Below are positions 7,949-17,702 of a DNA stretch of 64,000 nucleotides, one piece after another. The DNA is from an uncultured Lachnospiraceae bacterium (GTDB taxonomy: Bacteria > Bacillota > Clostridia > Lachnospirales > Lachnospiraceae), in the NCBI GenBank assembly GCA_947566645.1, contig CANOKL010000019.1, positions 1-64,000 of the forward strand. Reading direction: 5' to 3'. Under the pieces are notes generated by a model. It saw nothing but the letters and a program-made list of their open reading frames with translations, was not told the DNA's origin and searched no databases. The first letter of the stretch is position 1; every line of letters begins with the position of its first letter. Position numbers and translations under genes: made by a program.

Positions 7949-9259
7949 ATGAATATTAAAATATTAACTGCAGAAATCAGCAGCTATATTATAAAACACC
8001 GCAGATATCTCCATGAGCATCCGGAATGTTCAAATGAAGAAGACAGCACCATCCAGTATCTGGCACAGGAGTTATCGGCATTAGGGATCCGGCATATTAT
8101 GATTCCGCATGGAGGAATTCTCGGATTTATAGAAGGAGATGCAGCAGGGCGGACAGTTCTCCTGCGGGCCGATTGTGATGCTCTTCCGATTAAGGAAGAT
8201 ACAGATAACCTCAGGAGAAGGCGTACATGCTGTTCTAAGAATGATGGAGTAATGCATGCCTGCGGACATGATGGTCATATGGCAATGCTGCTTGGAGCGG
8301 CCAGGATTTTAAACGAGAATGTGGAGGAATTAAAAGGAAAAGTTATTTTGATGTTTGAGCGGGGAGAGGAAAAGACAAGTAATCTTGTATGCCTTCTCAA
8401 ATATATTGATGACCATAATATTCATACAGACTCATCCTGGGGAATTCATTTGTACGCCGGCCTGGAATCAGGCAAGATTGCAATAAATGATGGGCCTGTC
8501 ATGGCGGGTAATCTGAGCTTTCAGGTCACAATTAAGGGGTGTGCCGGACATGGTTCACGACCTGATCAGGCAAAGAGTCCGGTTGACTGCTTTGTAGCGA
8601 TCTATAACGCTATGAACACAATAAGAATGAGAAATATATCTCCTTATGAAACACTTACTTTTTCAATTGGTGAACTGAGGGGCGGACACCAGGATAATGT
8701 GATTCCGGAGAGTATAACGTTCAGCGGAATGGTGAGAATCTTTGAGCGAAAGACAGGACTTGCATTTAAAGAAGCTTTTGTTCGTGTTATTCAGAATATT
8801 TGCAAGGCTTATGAGTGTGAGGCAGTTTTTGATAACCTGTCAGGACCAACGCTTTCTGTGAAAAACAATGTAAGCTGTGCCAGAATGGCGAGAGAGGCAG
8901 TCGGTCATGTGATTGGAGATGAAAAAGTCGTATCAGCAGAGCCGTGGATGGCTTCGGAATCTATGTCACTGACAATTTCACTCTTCCCAGGGGTATTTGC
9001 ACTACTGGGAATTCAGAATCTGGAAAAAGGGACAGGAGCACCGCACCATAACGCACAATTTGATATAGATGAAGATGTGTTAATCTACGGCACAGCGGCA
9101 ACCGTAGCCTATGCCTGCAATTTTCTGGAGAACAATATAGATACCTCCTCCCACTGCTTTCAGGGGAACCTTGTAGATCTGTTTACAGAGGCGGGGAGAC
9201 TGGGAAGTCCGATACAAATATTAAAGAATGAAGTATCAGCAGAGGAAATATACGGATAA
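7949..9259 (+). CDS. M20 family amidohydrolase (N-acyl-amino acid deacylase-like)
   Basis: A 436-residue metallopeptidase of the M20/aminoacylase group that removes N-acyl groups from amino acids or cleaves dipeptides. Hallmarks are RADCDALPI, then HACGHDGHMAMLLGAA carrying the cysteine and histidine ligands of the M20D subgroup, GEEKT in the catalytic Glu position, and a late GAPHHNAQFDID. The lid domain begins near FQVTIKGCAGHGSRP. It lies 16 bases after the M19 gene and is the last gene before a strong terminator. Its context with a C-S lyase suggests deacylation of N-acyl-cysteine conjugates, but this is inference. Confidence 0.88.
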   Translation: MNIKILTAEISSYIIKHRRYLHEHPECSNEEDSTIQYLAQELSALGIRHIMIPHGGILGFIEGDAAGRTVLLRADCDALPIKEDTDNLRRRRTCCSKNDGVMHACGHDGHMAMLLGAARILNENVEELKGKVILMFERGEEKTSNLVCLLKYIDDHNIHTDSSWGIHLYAGLESGKIAINDGPVMAGNLSFQVTIKGCAGHGSRPDQAKSPVDCFVAIYNAMNTIRMRNISPYETLTFSIGELRGGHQDNVIPESITFSGMVRIFERKTGLAFKEAFVRVIQNICKAYECEAVFDNLSGPTLSVKNNVSCARMAREAVGHVIGDEKVVSAEPWMASESMSLTISLFPGVFALLGIQNLEKGTGAPHHNAQFDIDEDVLIYGTAATVAYACNFLENNIDTSSHCFQGNLVDLFTEAGRLGSPIQILKNEVSAEEIYG

Positions 9260-9268
9260 TTCTGCAGT

Positions 9269-9307
9269 GCGTCCCAGGATCTGCCTGGGACGCCGCTTTG
9301 TTTTTTT
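9269..9307 (+). terminator. Bidirectional intrinsic terminator
   Basis: GCGTCCCAGG (9269-9278) pairs perfectly with CCTGGGACGC (9284-9293), followed by CGCTTTG and a run of seven T. It separates the convergent M20 and nagB genes and ends the peptidase/lyase operon. Confidence 0.88.
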
Positions 9308-10031
9308 ACAAAAGTGAGCATGCCTCACTGTCTGCCACGATTGTAACATCTGGATGAAGCTGCAGTACAGATGCCGGAACCTCTGGCGTAACAGGCCCGC
9401 ACACAACCTTCTTAAGAATCTCAGCCTTATCTTTGCCGCTTACGACAACAAGAATCTTCTTCGCCAGCATAATCGTCCGGATTCCCATTGTATATGCCTG
9501 GCGGGGAACATCCGCTTCAGATTCAAAGAAACGCTTGTTAGCTTCAATGGTGCTTTCTGTCAGGTCTACACAGTTGGTTCCCTTAGAGAAAGAGTCCGCA
9601 GGTTCATTAAACCCAATATGTCCATTATGTCCGAGCCCCAGAAGCTGCAGATCAATCCCGCCCACATTTTCGATAATCTCATCATATTCTCTGCATGCCT
9701 TTTCAGCATCCGGCTCAAGTCCATCCGGAACAAAGGTATGTGCCTTGTCAATATTTACATGGTTGAATAAATTCGTGTTCATGAAATAACGGTAACTCTG
9801 GTCATTATCAGGGGCGAGTCCCTTGTACTCATCAAGATTTACACTCGTTATTCTGGAAAAGTCCAGATCCCCGTCTTTGAACCGTTCAATCAGCTGCTCA
9901 TACGTTCCGACCGGAGAAGAACCAGTAGCCAGACCAAGCGTACAGTCAGGCTTTAAAATCATCTGTGCTGCAATTATGTTTGCTGCTTTGCGGCTCAGAT
10001 CCTTGTAATCGCTTGCTTTGCAAATAACCAT
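9306..10031 (-). CDS. nagB: Glucosamine-6-phosphate deaminase
   Basis: Converts glucosamine-6-phosphate to fructose-6-phosphate and ammonia in amino sugar use. About 241 residues of a complete NagB: GLATGSSPVGTYEQL (phosphate loop), VNLDEYKGL with the catalytic Asp, LGLGHNGHIGFNEP, and a normal C-terminus. An ATG at 10037 sits only two bases after AGAGG, so the next ATG at 10031 (MVICKASD), eight bases from it, is preferred. It is divergent from nagA, and the pair forms a split N-acetylglucosamine degradation unit. Confidence 0.95.
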   Translation of the reverse strand: MVICKASDYKDLSRKAANIIAAQMILKPDCTLGLATGSSPVGTYEQLIERFKDGDLDFSRITSVNLDEYKGLAPDNDQSYRYFMNTNLFNHVNIDKAHTFVPDGLEPDAEKACREYDEIIENVGGIDLQLLGLGHNGHIGFNEPADSFSKGTNCVDLTESTIEANKRFFESEADVPRQAYTMGIRTIMLAKKILVVVSGKDKAEILKKVVCGPVTPEVPASVLQLHPDVTIVADSEACSLL

Positions 10032-10087
10032 ATTCATTTCCTCTTTTCTTTTTTTAATAACTGTCCAGGTGCAATCCTTAAGTATGT

Positions 10088-10229
10088 GCGCATTTCCGGG
10101 CCGTGAGTAGTAACATTACACCTCTATTCATTAGTATATCAGCAAATAACAGAATTTCAATATAAAAATGTTTTAATCTGTTACTATTCACGGCTCAGGA
10201 ATGCGCATAAACTGCGCATTCCGTAAGAA
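10088..10229. repeat. MITE-like inverted repeat with hairpin, between nagB and nagA
   Basis: GCGCATTTCCGGGCCGTGAG followed by TAGTAAC (10088-10114) is matched in inverted orientation by GTTACTATTCACGGCTCAGG plus AATGCGC (10181-10207). The two arms are about 27 bases long, differ at a few positions and lie 66 bases apart. The right arm overlaps a hairpin, GGAATGCGC-ATAAACT-GCGCATTCC. The GTTACTATTCACGG core recurs at many intergenic places in this window. The element occupies most of the nagB/nagA promoter region. Confidence 0.7.
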
Positions 10230-10312
10230 CATATTTCAATCTTTTATAATGCTTTCTTGTATGGTAATATACTATTGAAGAGAAAAATAAAAAGTAAAAA
10301 GGGAGCAGAGTT

Positions 10313-11485
10313 ATGATAATCAAAAATATAAAAGTGTATGGTGAAGACCAGACATTTAAAGAGGGATGGGTTAGAATTCAGGATGGAATTTTTTCAGAGG
10401 TATGCCGGAAGGAGTCTGAGGACGATTCTCTGTACAGACCTGCCCCTTCTGTGAAGGACGGTGGGGAAATCATTGACGGCGGAGGTAGCTATGCGATTCC
10501 CGGGCTGATTGACATGCATTTTCATGGATGTATGGGCTATGACTTCTGCGACGGAACAAAAGAGGCAATTGAGGCGATCGCGAAATACCAGGCGTCAGTG
10601 GGGGTGGCGGCAATTGCCCCGGCTACCATGACGCTTCCTGTAAAGGAGCTGGAAGCGATTCTGTCAACCGCTGCAGAATACAAAAAAGAACCCCATCCAG
10701 GCGCAGAGCTTGCAGGTATTAACATGGAAGGGCCATTTATCAGCAGAGAGAAAAAAGGAGCACAGGACGAGAGACATATTATATCCTGCAAAAAAGACAT
10801 CTGCCGCCGCTTCCTGTACGCATCCGGAGGATTAGTCAGGTTCGTTGGCATTGCACCGGAAAGCAGCAGTGACGCACTGGAATTTATCCGTGAGATGAAA
10901 GAAGAGGTAAAGATCTCCCTGGCTCACACAAATGCAGATTACGACACGGCAAAAGCAGCATTTGATGCAGGCGCATGCCATGCGGTGCATTTGTTTAATG
11001 CCATGCCCGCCTTTACACACCGGGCTCCAGGCGTCATAGGAGCCGTATCTGACAGCCCCCATGTAAATGCAGAGATCATCTGTGACGGCATCCACGTCCA
11101 TCCATCCGCAGTACGCGCCGCATTCCGGATGTTTGGCCCGGACCGGATGATTCTCATAAGCGACAGCATGCGGGCCGCCGGAATGCCAGACGGAAGATAC
11201 ACCCTGGGGGGCCTGGAGGTGGATGTCAGGGGAAAACGTGCCTCTCTTGTATCAGACGGCGCACTGGCAGGTTCTGTCACAAACCTTATGGACTGTATGA
11301 AAACAGCAGTAAAGGAAATGGGAATCCCATTGGAGACAGCAGTAGCGTGTGCAAGCAGGAACCCCGCCAGGGCACTCGGAATCTATGACACATACGGTTC
11401 CATCACACCAGGAAAAAAAGGCTTTCTCGTATTACTTGACGAGAGCCTGGAGGTAAAACGCGTGTTGGGGACGGGGTATTTTTAA
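10313..11485 (+). CDS. nagA: N-acetylglucosamine-6-phosphate deacetylase
   Basis: Removes the acetyl group from GlcNAc-6-phosphate to give the NagB substrate. A 390-residue amidohydrolase with the metal motif GLIDMHFHG (HxH), NMEGPFIS carrying the conserved Glu, SLAHTNADYD, AVHLFNAM and a late ISDSMRAAG. GGGAGCAG precedes the ATG. The last residues LGTGYF and the stop are encoded by a dispersed palindromic repeat that begins at 11464, so the native C-terminus has been replaced or extended. The enzyme core is intact. Confidence 0.95.
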   Translation: MIIKNIKVYGEDQTFKEGWVRIQDGIFSEVCRKESEDDSLYRPAPSVKDGGEIIDGGGSYAIPGLIDMHFHGCMGYDFCDGTKEAIEAIAKYQASVGVAAIAPATMTLPVKELEAILSTAAEYKKEPHPGAELAGINMEGPFISREKKGAQDERHIISCKKDICRRFLYASGGLVRFVGIAPESSSDALEFIREMKEEVKISLAHTNADYDTAKAAFDAGACHAVHLFNAMPAFTHRAPGVIGAVSDSPHVNAEIICDGIHVHPSAVRAAFRMFGPDRMILISDSMRAAGMPDGRYTLGGLEVDVRGKRASLVSDGALAGSVTNLMDCMKTAVKEMGIPLETAVACASRNPARALGIYDTYGSITPGKKGFLVLLDESLEVKRVLGTGYF

Positions 11486-11525
11486 AAATACCCCGTCCCC
11501 AACATGAAAATACCCCGTCCCCAAC
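11464..11525. repeat. GGGGACGGGG palindrome, 1.5 copies, forming the nagA 3' end
   Basis: A perfect 40-base palindrome with arms GTTGGGGACGGGGTATTTTT (11464-11483) and its complement (11484-11503), followed by a further half copy at 11507-11525. It contributes the nagA codons for LGTGYF and its TAA. In RNA it would fold as a strong hairpin and may end transcription. Related copies lie at 15743, 28772, 47578 and 55677. Confidence 0.9.
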
Positions 11526-11697
11526 ACGCATCTTCGTACAGTAATTCCAACATTTAAAACAGAATTCTCTACATTTCATACAAAAGCTATTGATATAATT
11601 TATTTATACGTTAAAATATAGTCAGTAATCAGAGATGGCCACTCGAAAATGAAAACACTATATGAATGAGAACGAAAAGTAAAGGATGGATGAAAAG

Positions 11698-12945
11698 ATG
11701 GAGAAGAAAAAAGGGTTTTCGGTATCTCTTACGACACAGATTCTGATCGCAACGGTCGGTGGTATTGTGTTTGGTGCAATTATTGGAGAATGGGCAGCGA
11801 ATCTGAAGTTTATCGGTGACATTTTCCTTCGTCTGATTCAGATGTCAGTCGTGCTCCTTGTCATGTCTGCGGTAGCGGCGGCAGTTGGCAGCGGCGACGG
11901 ACAGGATGTTGGAAAGATGGGCTTCCATACTTTCAAATGGATTATCTTATTTACCGTTATTTCCGCAGGTTTTGGCGTAGTGCTTTCCATGCTCTTTAAA
12001 CCTGGTATTGGTATTTCGCTTGGAGATGCGGAGGAGCTTGCGAATACGGCTGTTGAATCTTCGTCTCTGCAGGAAACGATTCTGGGATTCGTGCCGACGA
12101 ATGTAATCAGTTCCATGGCAGAAGGCGCTATGGTTCCATGTATCGTGTTTGCGTTGTTCTTCGGTATTGCAATGGGCGCTTATACGAAGCAGAGCGGCAA
12201 CCGTGTTATGGTGGAATGGGTGAAGAGCCTGAACGCAGTTATTACAAATATTATTAAGACTGTTATGCACATTGCGCCCATCGGTATTTTCTGCCTGCTG
12301 GCAAATGTGGCTGGTTCTACTGGCCTGAAGGTGATTATTCCGATGCTGAAGTTCCTTGGCGTGCTTCTGATCGGCGATGCGATCCAGTTCCTGTTATTCG
12401 GACCTTTCACGGCAGCACTGTGTAAGGTAAATGTTACAAAGATGCCAAAGAAATTTGCCAAGATGTCCATTATGGCAGTTACGACAACCTCAGGCGCGAT
12501 CTGTCTTCCGACAAAGATGGAGGACGCGGTTACAAAGTTTGGCGTAAGCCGTAAGGTCGCAGACTTTACAGGACCGATTACCATGTCTATGAACAGCTGC
12601 GGAGCCGCACAGTGCTATGTGGCAGCAATTTTCTTCATGGCGCAGGCAACAGGCATTCAGATGTCTGTATACCAGATGGGTATGGCAATTCTGTTATCCT
12701 GCCTGATGTGTATGGGCACCATCTCTGTGCCGGGCGGCTCGGTAATTGTATATACGTTCCTTGCATCCTCACTCGGTCTGTCACTCGACAGTATTGCAGT
12801 GCTGATCGGTATTGACTGGTTCGCCGGAATGTTCCGTACACTGATGAACGTAGATGTGGATGTCATGGTAGGTATGCTTGTTGCAAGTAAGCTCGGTGAG
12901 CTGGACAGAGACGTCTATAATGAAGCAAAGACAGTTACATATTAA
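11698..12945 (+). CDS. Dicarboxylate/amino acid:cation symporter (DAACS family)
   Basis: A membrane symporter of the GltP/DctA/SstT (SLC1-like) family, about 415 residues, for uptake of a dicarboxylate, glutamate or serine-type substrate with Na+ or H+. The family features are a first helix QILIATVGGIVFGAIIG, a long hydrophobic scaffold, the re-entrant loop TTTSGAICLPT (serine-rich HP1 type) and the transport domain stretch PITMSMNSCGAAQC (normally NMDGT-like). AAAGGATGG places the likely start at 11698; an ATG at 11686 lies too close to it. A terminator follows at 13013. The next operon encodes LytS/LytTR, a class that often controls adjacent transporters. Confidence 0.87.
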   Translation: MEKKKGFSVSLTTQILIATVGGIVFGAIIGEWAANLKFIGDIFLRLIQMSVVLLVMSAVAAAVGSGDGQDVGKMGFHTFKWIILFTVISAGFGVVLSMLFKPGIGISLGDAEELANTAVESSSLQETILGFVPTNVISSMAEGAMVPCIVFALFFGIAMGAYTKQSGNRVMVEWVKSLNAVITNIIKTVMHIAPIGIFCLLANVAGSTGLKVIIPMLKFLGVLLIGDAIQFLLFGPFTAALCKVNVTKMPKKFAKMSIMAVTTTSGAICLPTKMEDAVTKFGVSRKVADFTGPITMSMNSCGAAQCYVAAIFFMAQATGIQMSVYQMGMAILLSCLMCMGTISVPGGSVIVYTFLASSLGLSLDSIAVLIGIDWFAGMFRTLMNVDVDVMVGMLVASKLGELDRDVYNEAKTVTY

Positions 12946-13012
12946 AATCAGCCAGTTTCGAATCACTATAAATATATAACTCTCTCTAGAGTGTGTAAAA
13001 GCACTCAGAAGG

Positions 13013-13049
13013 GATGCCGGAATATCATTCTTTCCGGCATCTCTTTTTT
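13013..13049 (+). terminator. Intrinsic terminator of the DAACS transporter gene
   Basis: GATGCCGGAA (13013-13022) pairs with TTCCGGCATC (13032-13041), followed by TCTTTTTTG. Canonical stem and U-tract about 67 bases after the stop codon. Confidence 0.9.
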
Positions 13050-13091
13050 GTGATAATGATTGTGGGCAAAGGCAATCTGTGGTAAAATTAG

Positions 13092-13297
13092 GTTACTATT
13101 CATGGGCCAGGAATGCGCGTGAGCTGCGCATTCCCTAAGAACGTGATTCATTCAAAGATATTAAGTAACTATTCAGCAGGTCTGCGCATTTACTGCGCTG
13201 ACCGTAAGAAAGTGATTCAGGAGTGCAAAAATCCCATTGCCAAAGGCAATTTTATATGGATTTTTGCATGTAACTGCGAAGGTACTGAGCAGTTACG
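13092..13297. repeat. Cluster of dispersed hairpin repeats upstream of lytS
   Basis: This non-coding gap (12946-13327) holds four hairpins after the terminator. They are GGAATGCGC-N7-GCGCATTCC after a GTTACTATTCATGG copy (13092-13134), a weaker GCGCA-TTTAC-TGCGC type (about 13166-13210), a nested stem TGCAAAAATCC...GGATTTTTGCA enclosing ATTGCC-AAA-GGCAAT (13224-13268), and GTAACTGC...GCAGTTAC (13270-13297). The first two belong to the repeat families seen near nagB and at 46952. No gene is seen here. Confidence 0.7.
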
Positions 13298-13327
13298 ATA
13301 TTAATTAAGAAAGCATGGACAGGGGAT

Positions 13328-15043
13328 ATGGACACAATTGAGATCTTATACAAATCAGTCCTTAATATTGCGCTTCTGGTTCTTATGGCGAATCTGATGT
13401 TAAAGTCCAGGATTGTCAGAGACAGCCTGCTGCAGGAGAAGCGCAGCCTTAAGAGCCAGGTGCTGCTGTCAGCAGTCTTCGGAGGACTGGTCATTTTGTC
13501 AACCTGCACGGCGATGGATACGGGATACTATAACATTAATACCCGTGTCATCGGGGCAATGGCAGCAGGGCTTTTAGGAGGGCCTGTCGTGGGTCTCTAT
13601 GCATCTCTGATCGGGGCGGTCTATGCATATGTCTTTTCCTCGCCCCAGGTATTTGCCATGGCAGCGGCTTTTTCCACGATGATGTTCGGACTGCTGGGCG
13701 GCGGCTTTTATCCTTATTTTCAGCGGGGGAAATGGAAATATATGGATTTATTTCTCCTGGCCTGTTTTGCGGAGGTGTGCGACATGGTGTGCCTGCTCCG
13801 GTTCGCCGCGCCGGTGCAGATGGCTCTGAATTCGATTTTCGAGATATCCGTGCCCATGATACTGATTAATTCTGTGGGGATTTTAATTTTTATCTCCAGC
13901 TTTGATACGGTCTTTATGTTCCAGGATATTGAAAGCAGCCGTCAGCTTCAGAGGGCGTCTGAGCTTGCAGGAAGATGCCTTCCTCTCTTTCATGAGGGGA
14001 TCGGCAGCCGGGAAAACATGCAGAAGCTTTCAGAGACGATGCTTTCAGAGACGGACTGGGCAGGCGTCATGATAACAGACAGGCAGGAGATCATTGCAGA
14101 CAGCCAGAAAGAAGCAGCTGAGAGCGCCAGATTTGGTACAGGGATACCGGATGTTGGAAAGAAGGCAATGCAGTCAGGCGAAGTGGAGGTCATGTACAAG
14201 GTTCCGGTTGCCAGTCCCTGGTATGAAGTGATGAAGGATTATTCGCTTGTGGCAGCTCCATTTGTCATCCGGAACCGGGCCATTGGCTGTCTGATTGTGT
14301 GGGTGAAGAAAAAATGGGTCCTGCAGCAGAGCGAGCTTAAGATTCTGCAGCATCTGACCACCTTAAGCTCTTACCAGATTGCCCTGGCGGAGCTGGAGCA
14401 GCAGAGCGCAATGCGCCAGAAGGCAGAATTCAAGGCGCTGCAGTTCCAGGTGAATCCTCATTTTCTCTTTAATGCACTCAACACCATATCCTGTGTCTGC
14501 AGAGAGGAGCCGGAGCGCGCCCGGGAGCTTTTGGTGACGCTTGCCAGTTATTTCCGGTATAATCTGAATTATGATGCTTATATGGTACCCCTTGAGGAGG
14601 AACTTGAGCATGTGCAGGATTATCTGGAGATCGAAAAGGCAAGATTTGAGGAGAACCTGGCTGTTACATTTGATGTGCCAGACTGCATGGATATAGAGAT
14701 TCCGACACTGATCCTGCAGCCTATTGTGGAAAATGCAGTCCGTTATGGCATAAACCACGCCGGAAAACGGATTGTAAATATCTGTGTGCAGGAGGAGCCG
14801 GACGGCTTTCTGGTACGCATCTGTGACGAAGGAAAAGGGATCCCGGAGGAAATCTTACAAAAGCTTGCCAGTGACGAGCCGATTGGAACAAGTATAGGTC
14901 TCAGTAATGTGCACAAAAGGATGAAGAGCCTGTACGGGGAAGAAAACGGGCTCCACATCAAGAGCTCTCTGCAGGGAACCTGCGTTGGGATGCATTTTTT
15001 AAATCAAAGAGGAGGAGAGGCGGATGAAGATCGCGGTCATTGA
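13328..15043 (+). CDS. LytS-type sensor histidine kinase (5TMR-LYT, GAF, His_kinase)
   Basis: A 571-residue membrane kinase. Hydrophobic N-terminus of five or six helices (about residues 5-190) in the 5TMR-LYT arrangement, including VIGAMAAGLLGGPVVGLYASLI; a GAF-like domain (about 220-340); then the His_kinase domain with FQVNPHFLFNALNTI (phospho-His about 378), and ATPase motifs IVENAVRYG and ICDEGKGIPEE. It overlaps the LytTR regulator gene by 20 bases. LytS/BtsS/YpdA-type kinases respond to extracellular metabolites or membrane state and, with LytTR partners, typically induce a nearby transporter. The adjacent DAACS symporter is the obvious candidate target. Confidence 0.9.
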   Translation: MDTIEILYKSVLNIALLVLMANLMLKSRIVRDSLLQEKRSLKSQVLLSAVFGGLVILSTCTAMDTGYYNINTRVIGAMAAGLLGGPVVGLYASLIGAVYAYVFSSPQVFAMAAAFSTMMFGLLGGGFYPYFQRGKWKYMDLFLLACFAEVCDMVCLLRFAAPVQMALNSIFEISVPMILINSVGILIFISSFDTVFMFQDIESSRQLQRASELAGRCLPLFHEGIGSRENMQKLSETMLSETDWAGVMITDRQEIIADSQKEAAESARFGTGIPDVGKKAMQSGEVEVMYKVPVASPWYEVMKDYSLVAAPFVIRNRAIGCLIVWVKKKWVLQQSELKILQHLTTLSSYQIALAELEQQSAMRQKAEFKALQFQVNPHFLFNALNTISCVCREEPERARELLVTLASYFRYNLNYDAYMVPLEEELEHVQDYLEIEKARFEENLAVTFDVPDCMDIEIPTLILQPIVENAVRYGINHAGKRIVNICVQEEPDGFLVRICDEGKGIPEEILQKLASDEPIGTSIGLSNVHKRMKSLYGEENGLHIKSSLQGTCVGMHFLNQRGGEADEDRGH

Positions 15044-15770
15044 TGATGAAAGACCTGCAAGAAGCGAGCTGTGCCATCAGCTCACAGCATTACTTCCGGA
15101 GGCAGTCATCGAAGAGGGGGACAGCGGGGCAAGAGCCCTGGAGATGGCAGGAGAGACAGCATACGATTTATTTTTCCTTGATATCAACCTGGGAGACATT
15201 AACGGCACTGTTCTGGTAAATGCACTCAGAAATATGCATCCTGGTATGAAAGTCATCTTTGTCACTGCATATTCAGAATATGCAGTAAAAGCTTTTGAAC
15301 TCGGCGTAGAGGATTACATTATGAAACCCTTTGACAAAAGAAGACTTGAAAAGATGCTGAAAAAGTGCGGAATTATAGAATCCAGGAGTACTCCCGGCAC
15401 ATGGGGAAGCTACGGCGGCAGGATAAAAAAACTGGCAATTAATACAGCCGGACGTACAATCTTCGAGGATCTGGACCATATCGTATTCATTGAGACCTAT
15501 AACAGAGGCTGCCTGATCCATACGACAAAAGAAGAGTACTTTGAAGGGAAAACCATTGGAGATTTCGAAAAAAAACTTTCAGAGATGGGATTCTTCCGAT
15601 GCCAGAAGAGCTATCTGATCAACGTAGGAAAAGTAAAAGAGATGTTTTTGTGGAAAAATAACAGCTTTGCTATCAAGATGGAAGGATATGAGAATCATAT
15701 TCTTCCGGTAGGACGGGAGAGAATCAAAACACTGAGAACTCTGTTGGGAGCGGGGCATTTTTCGCCATAG
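15024..15770 (+). CDS. LytTR family response regulator
   Basis: A 248-residue regulator: receiver domain (about 1-120) with IDDERPA acidic pocket, phospho-Asp 53 in LFFLDINLGD and a late conserved Lys in YIMKPFDK; then a LytTR DNA-binding domain (about 140-240: DHIVFIETYNRGCLIHT, FFRCQKSYLINVGKV). The gene starts inside the 3' end of the kinase gene. Its last residues LLGAGHFSP and the stop fall within a variant of the GGGGACGGGG repeat, so the C-terminus may have been altered by repeat insertion. Confidence 0.92.
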   Translation: MKIAVIDDERPARSELCHQLTALLPEAVIEEGDSGARALEMAGETAYDLFFLDINLGDINGTVLVNALRNMHPGMKVIFVTAYSEYAVKAFELGVEDYIMKPFDKRRLEKMLKKCGIIESRSTPGTWGSYGGRIKKLAINTAGRTIFEDLDHIVFIETYNRGCLIHTTKEEYFEGKTIGDFEKKLSEMGFFRCQKSYLINVGKVKEMFLWKNNSFAIKMEGYENHILPVGRERIKTLRTLLGAGHFSP

Positions 15771-15773
15771 TGC
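15743..15773. repeat. Variant half-copy of the GGGGACGGGG repeat at the lytTR 3' end
   Basis: GTTGGGAGCGGGGCATTTTT followed by CGCCATAGTGC is nearly identical to the complement of the right arm at 47626-47655 (GTTGGGGACGGGGCTTTTTC then GCCATAGCGC). It provides the final codons and TAG of the LytTR gene. Confidence 0.7.
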
Positions 15774-15817
15774 ACCCGACAGAAGATGTTATGATGCGTA
15801 CAGCCGCATAAGGAAGT

Positions 15818-15871
15818 ATGCCGCTTTGCGGCTGCGGCTGATGCGATACTTACGGCAGATTTCATTGGCCG
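15818..15871. repeat. 54-base dispersed repeat, copy A
   Basis: ATGCCGCTTTGCGGCTGCGG onward to GGCAGATTTCATTGGCCG. A second copy with about six mismatches lies at 38930-38983. It contains a short GCCGC-TTT-GCGGC hairpin. It sits between the LytTR gene and glpK. Confidence 0.7.
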
Positions 15872-15886
15872 TGGGTATAAGTATAA

Positions 15887-17398
<1,512 letters not shown>

Positions 17399-17404
17399 AA
17401 AAAG

Positions 17405-17584
17405 ATGGAAAAATTAAAGCTTACGTGCGGCGCCTGTAAAAACGCCTGCCAGCTTATGGTGGAATATGAGGATGACGAGGTGTGGGACGTTACCGGAAAT
17501 AATTGTATGAAGGGAATGATATTTGCCCAGGGAGAGATCAGGAAAAATAGCCAGCCGGAAGAAAAAATAAGTAATAATATGTAA
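17405..17584 (+). CDS. Short DUF1667-like Cys-rich protein
   Basis: A 59-residue protein starting MEKLKLTCGACKNACQLMVE and containing VTGNNCMKGMIFAQGEI. The C-x2-C-x3-C ... C-x2-G pattern matches the N-terminal half of DUF1667 proteins, which usually reach about 115-125 residues and accompany GlpA-type FAD oxidoreductases. Here the protein stops soon after the fourth Cys, so it is either a minimal form or a truncated relic. It is six bases from glpK and surely co-transcribed. Metal or Fe-S binding is possible but unproven. Confidence 0.65.
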   Translation: MEKLKLTCGACKNACQLMVEYEDDEVWDVTGNNCMKGMIFAQGEIRKNSQPEEKISNNM

Positions 17585-17702
17585 TTTTGTAGACATTTTG
17601 TGGGAAATATACTAGAATATCTTTGTTGACGCAATTGTAGCTGTCCAGTGAAGGTACTGGGCCGTTACACATAATTTAAGTAAAGAGAAGGGGATAAGTT
17701 TT

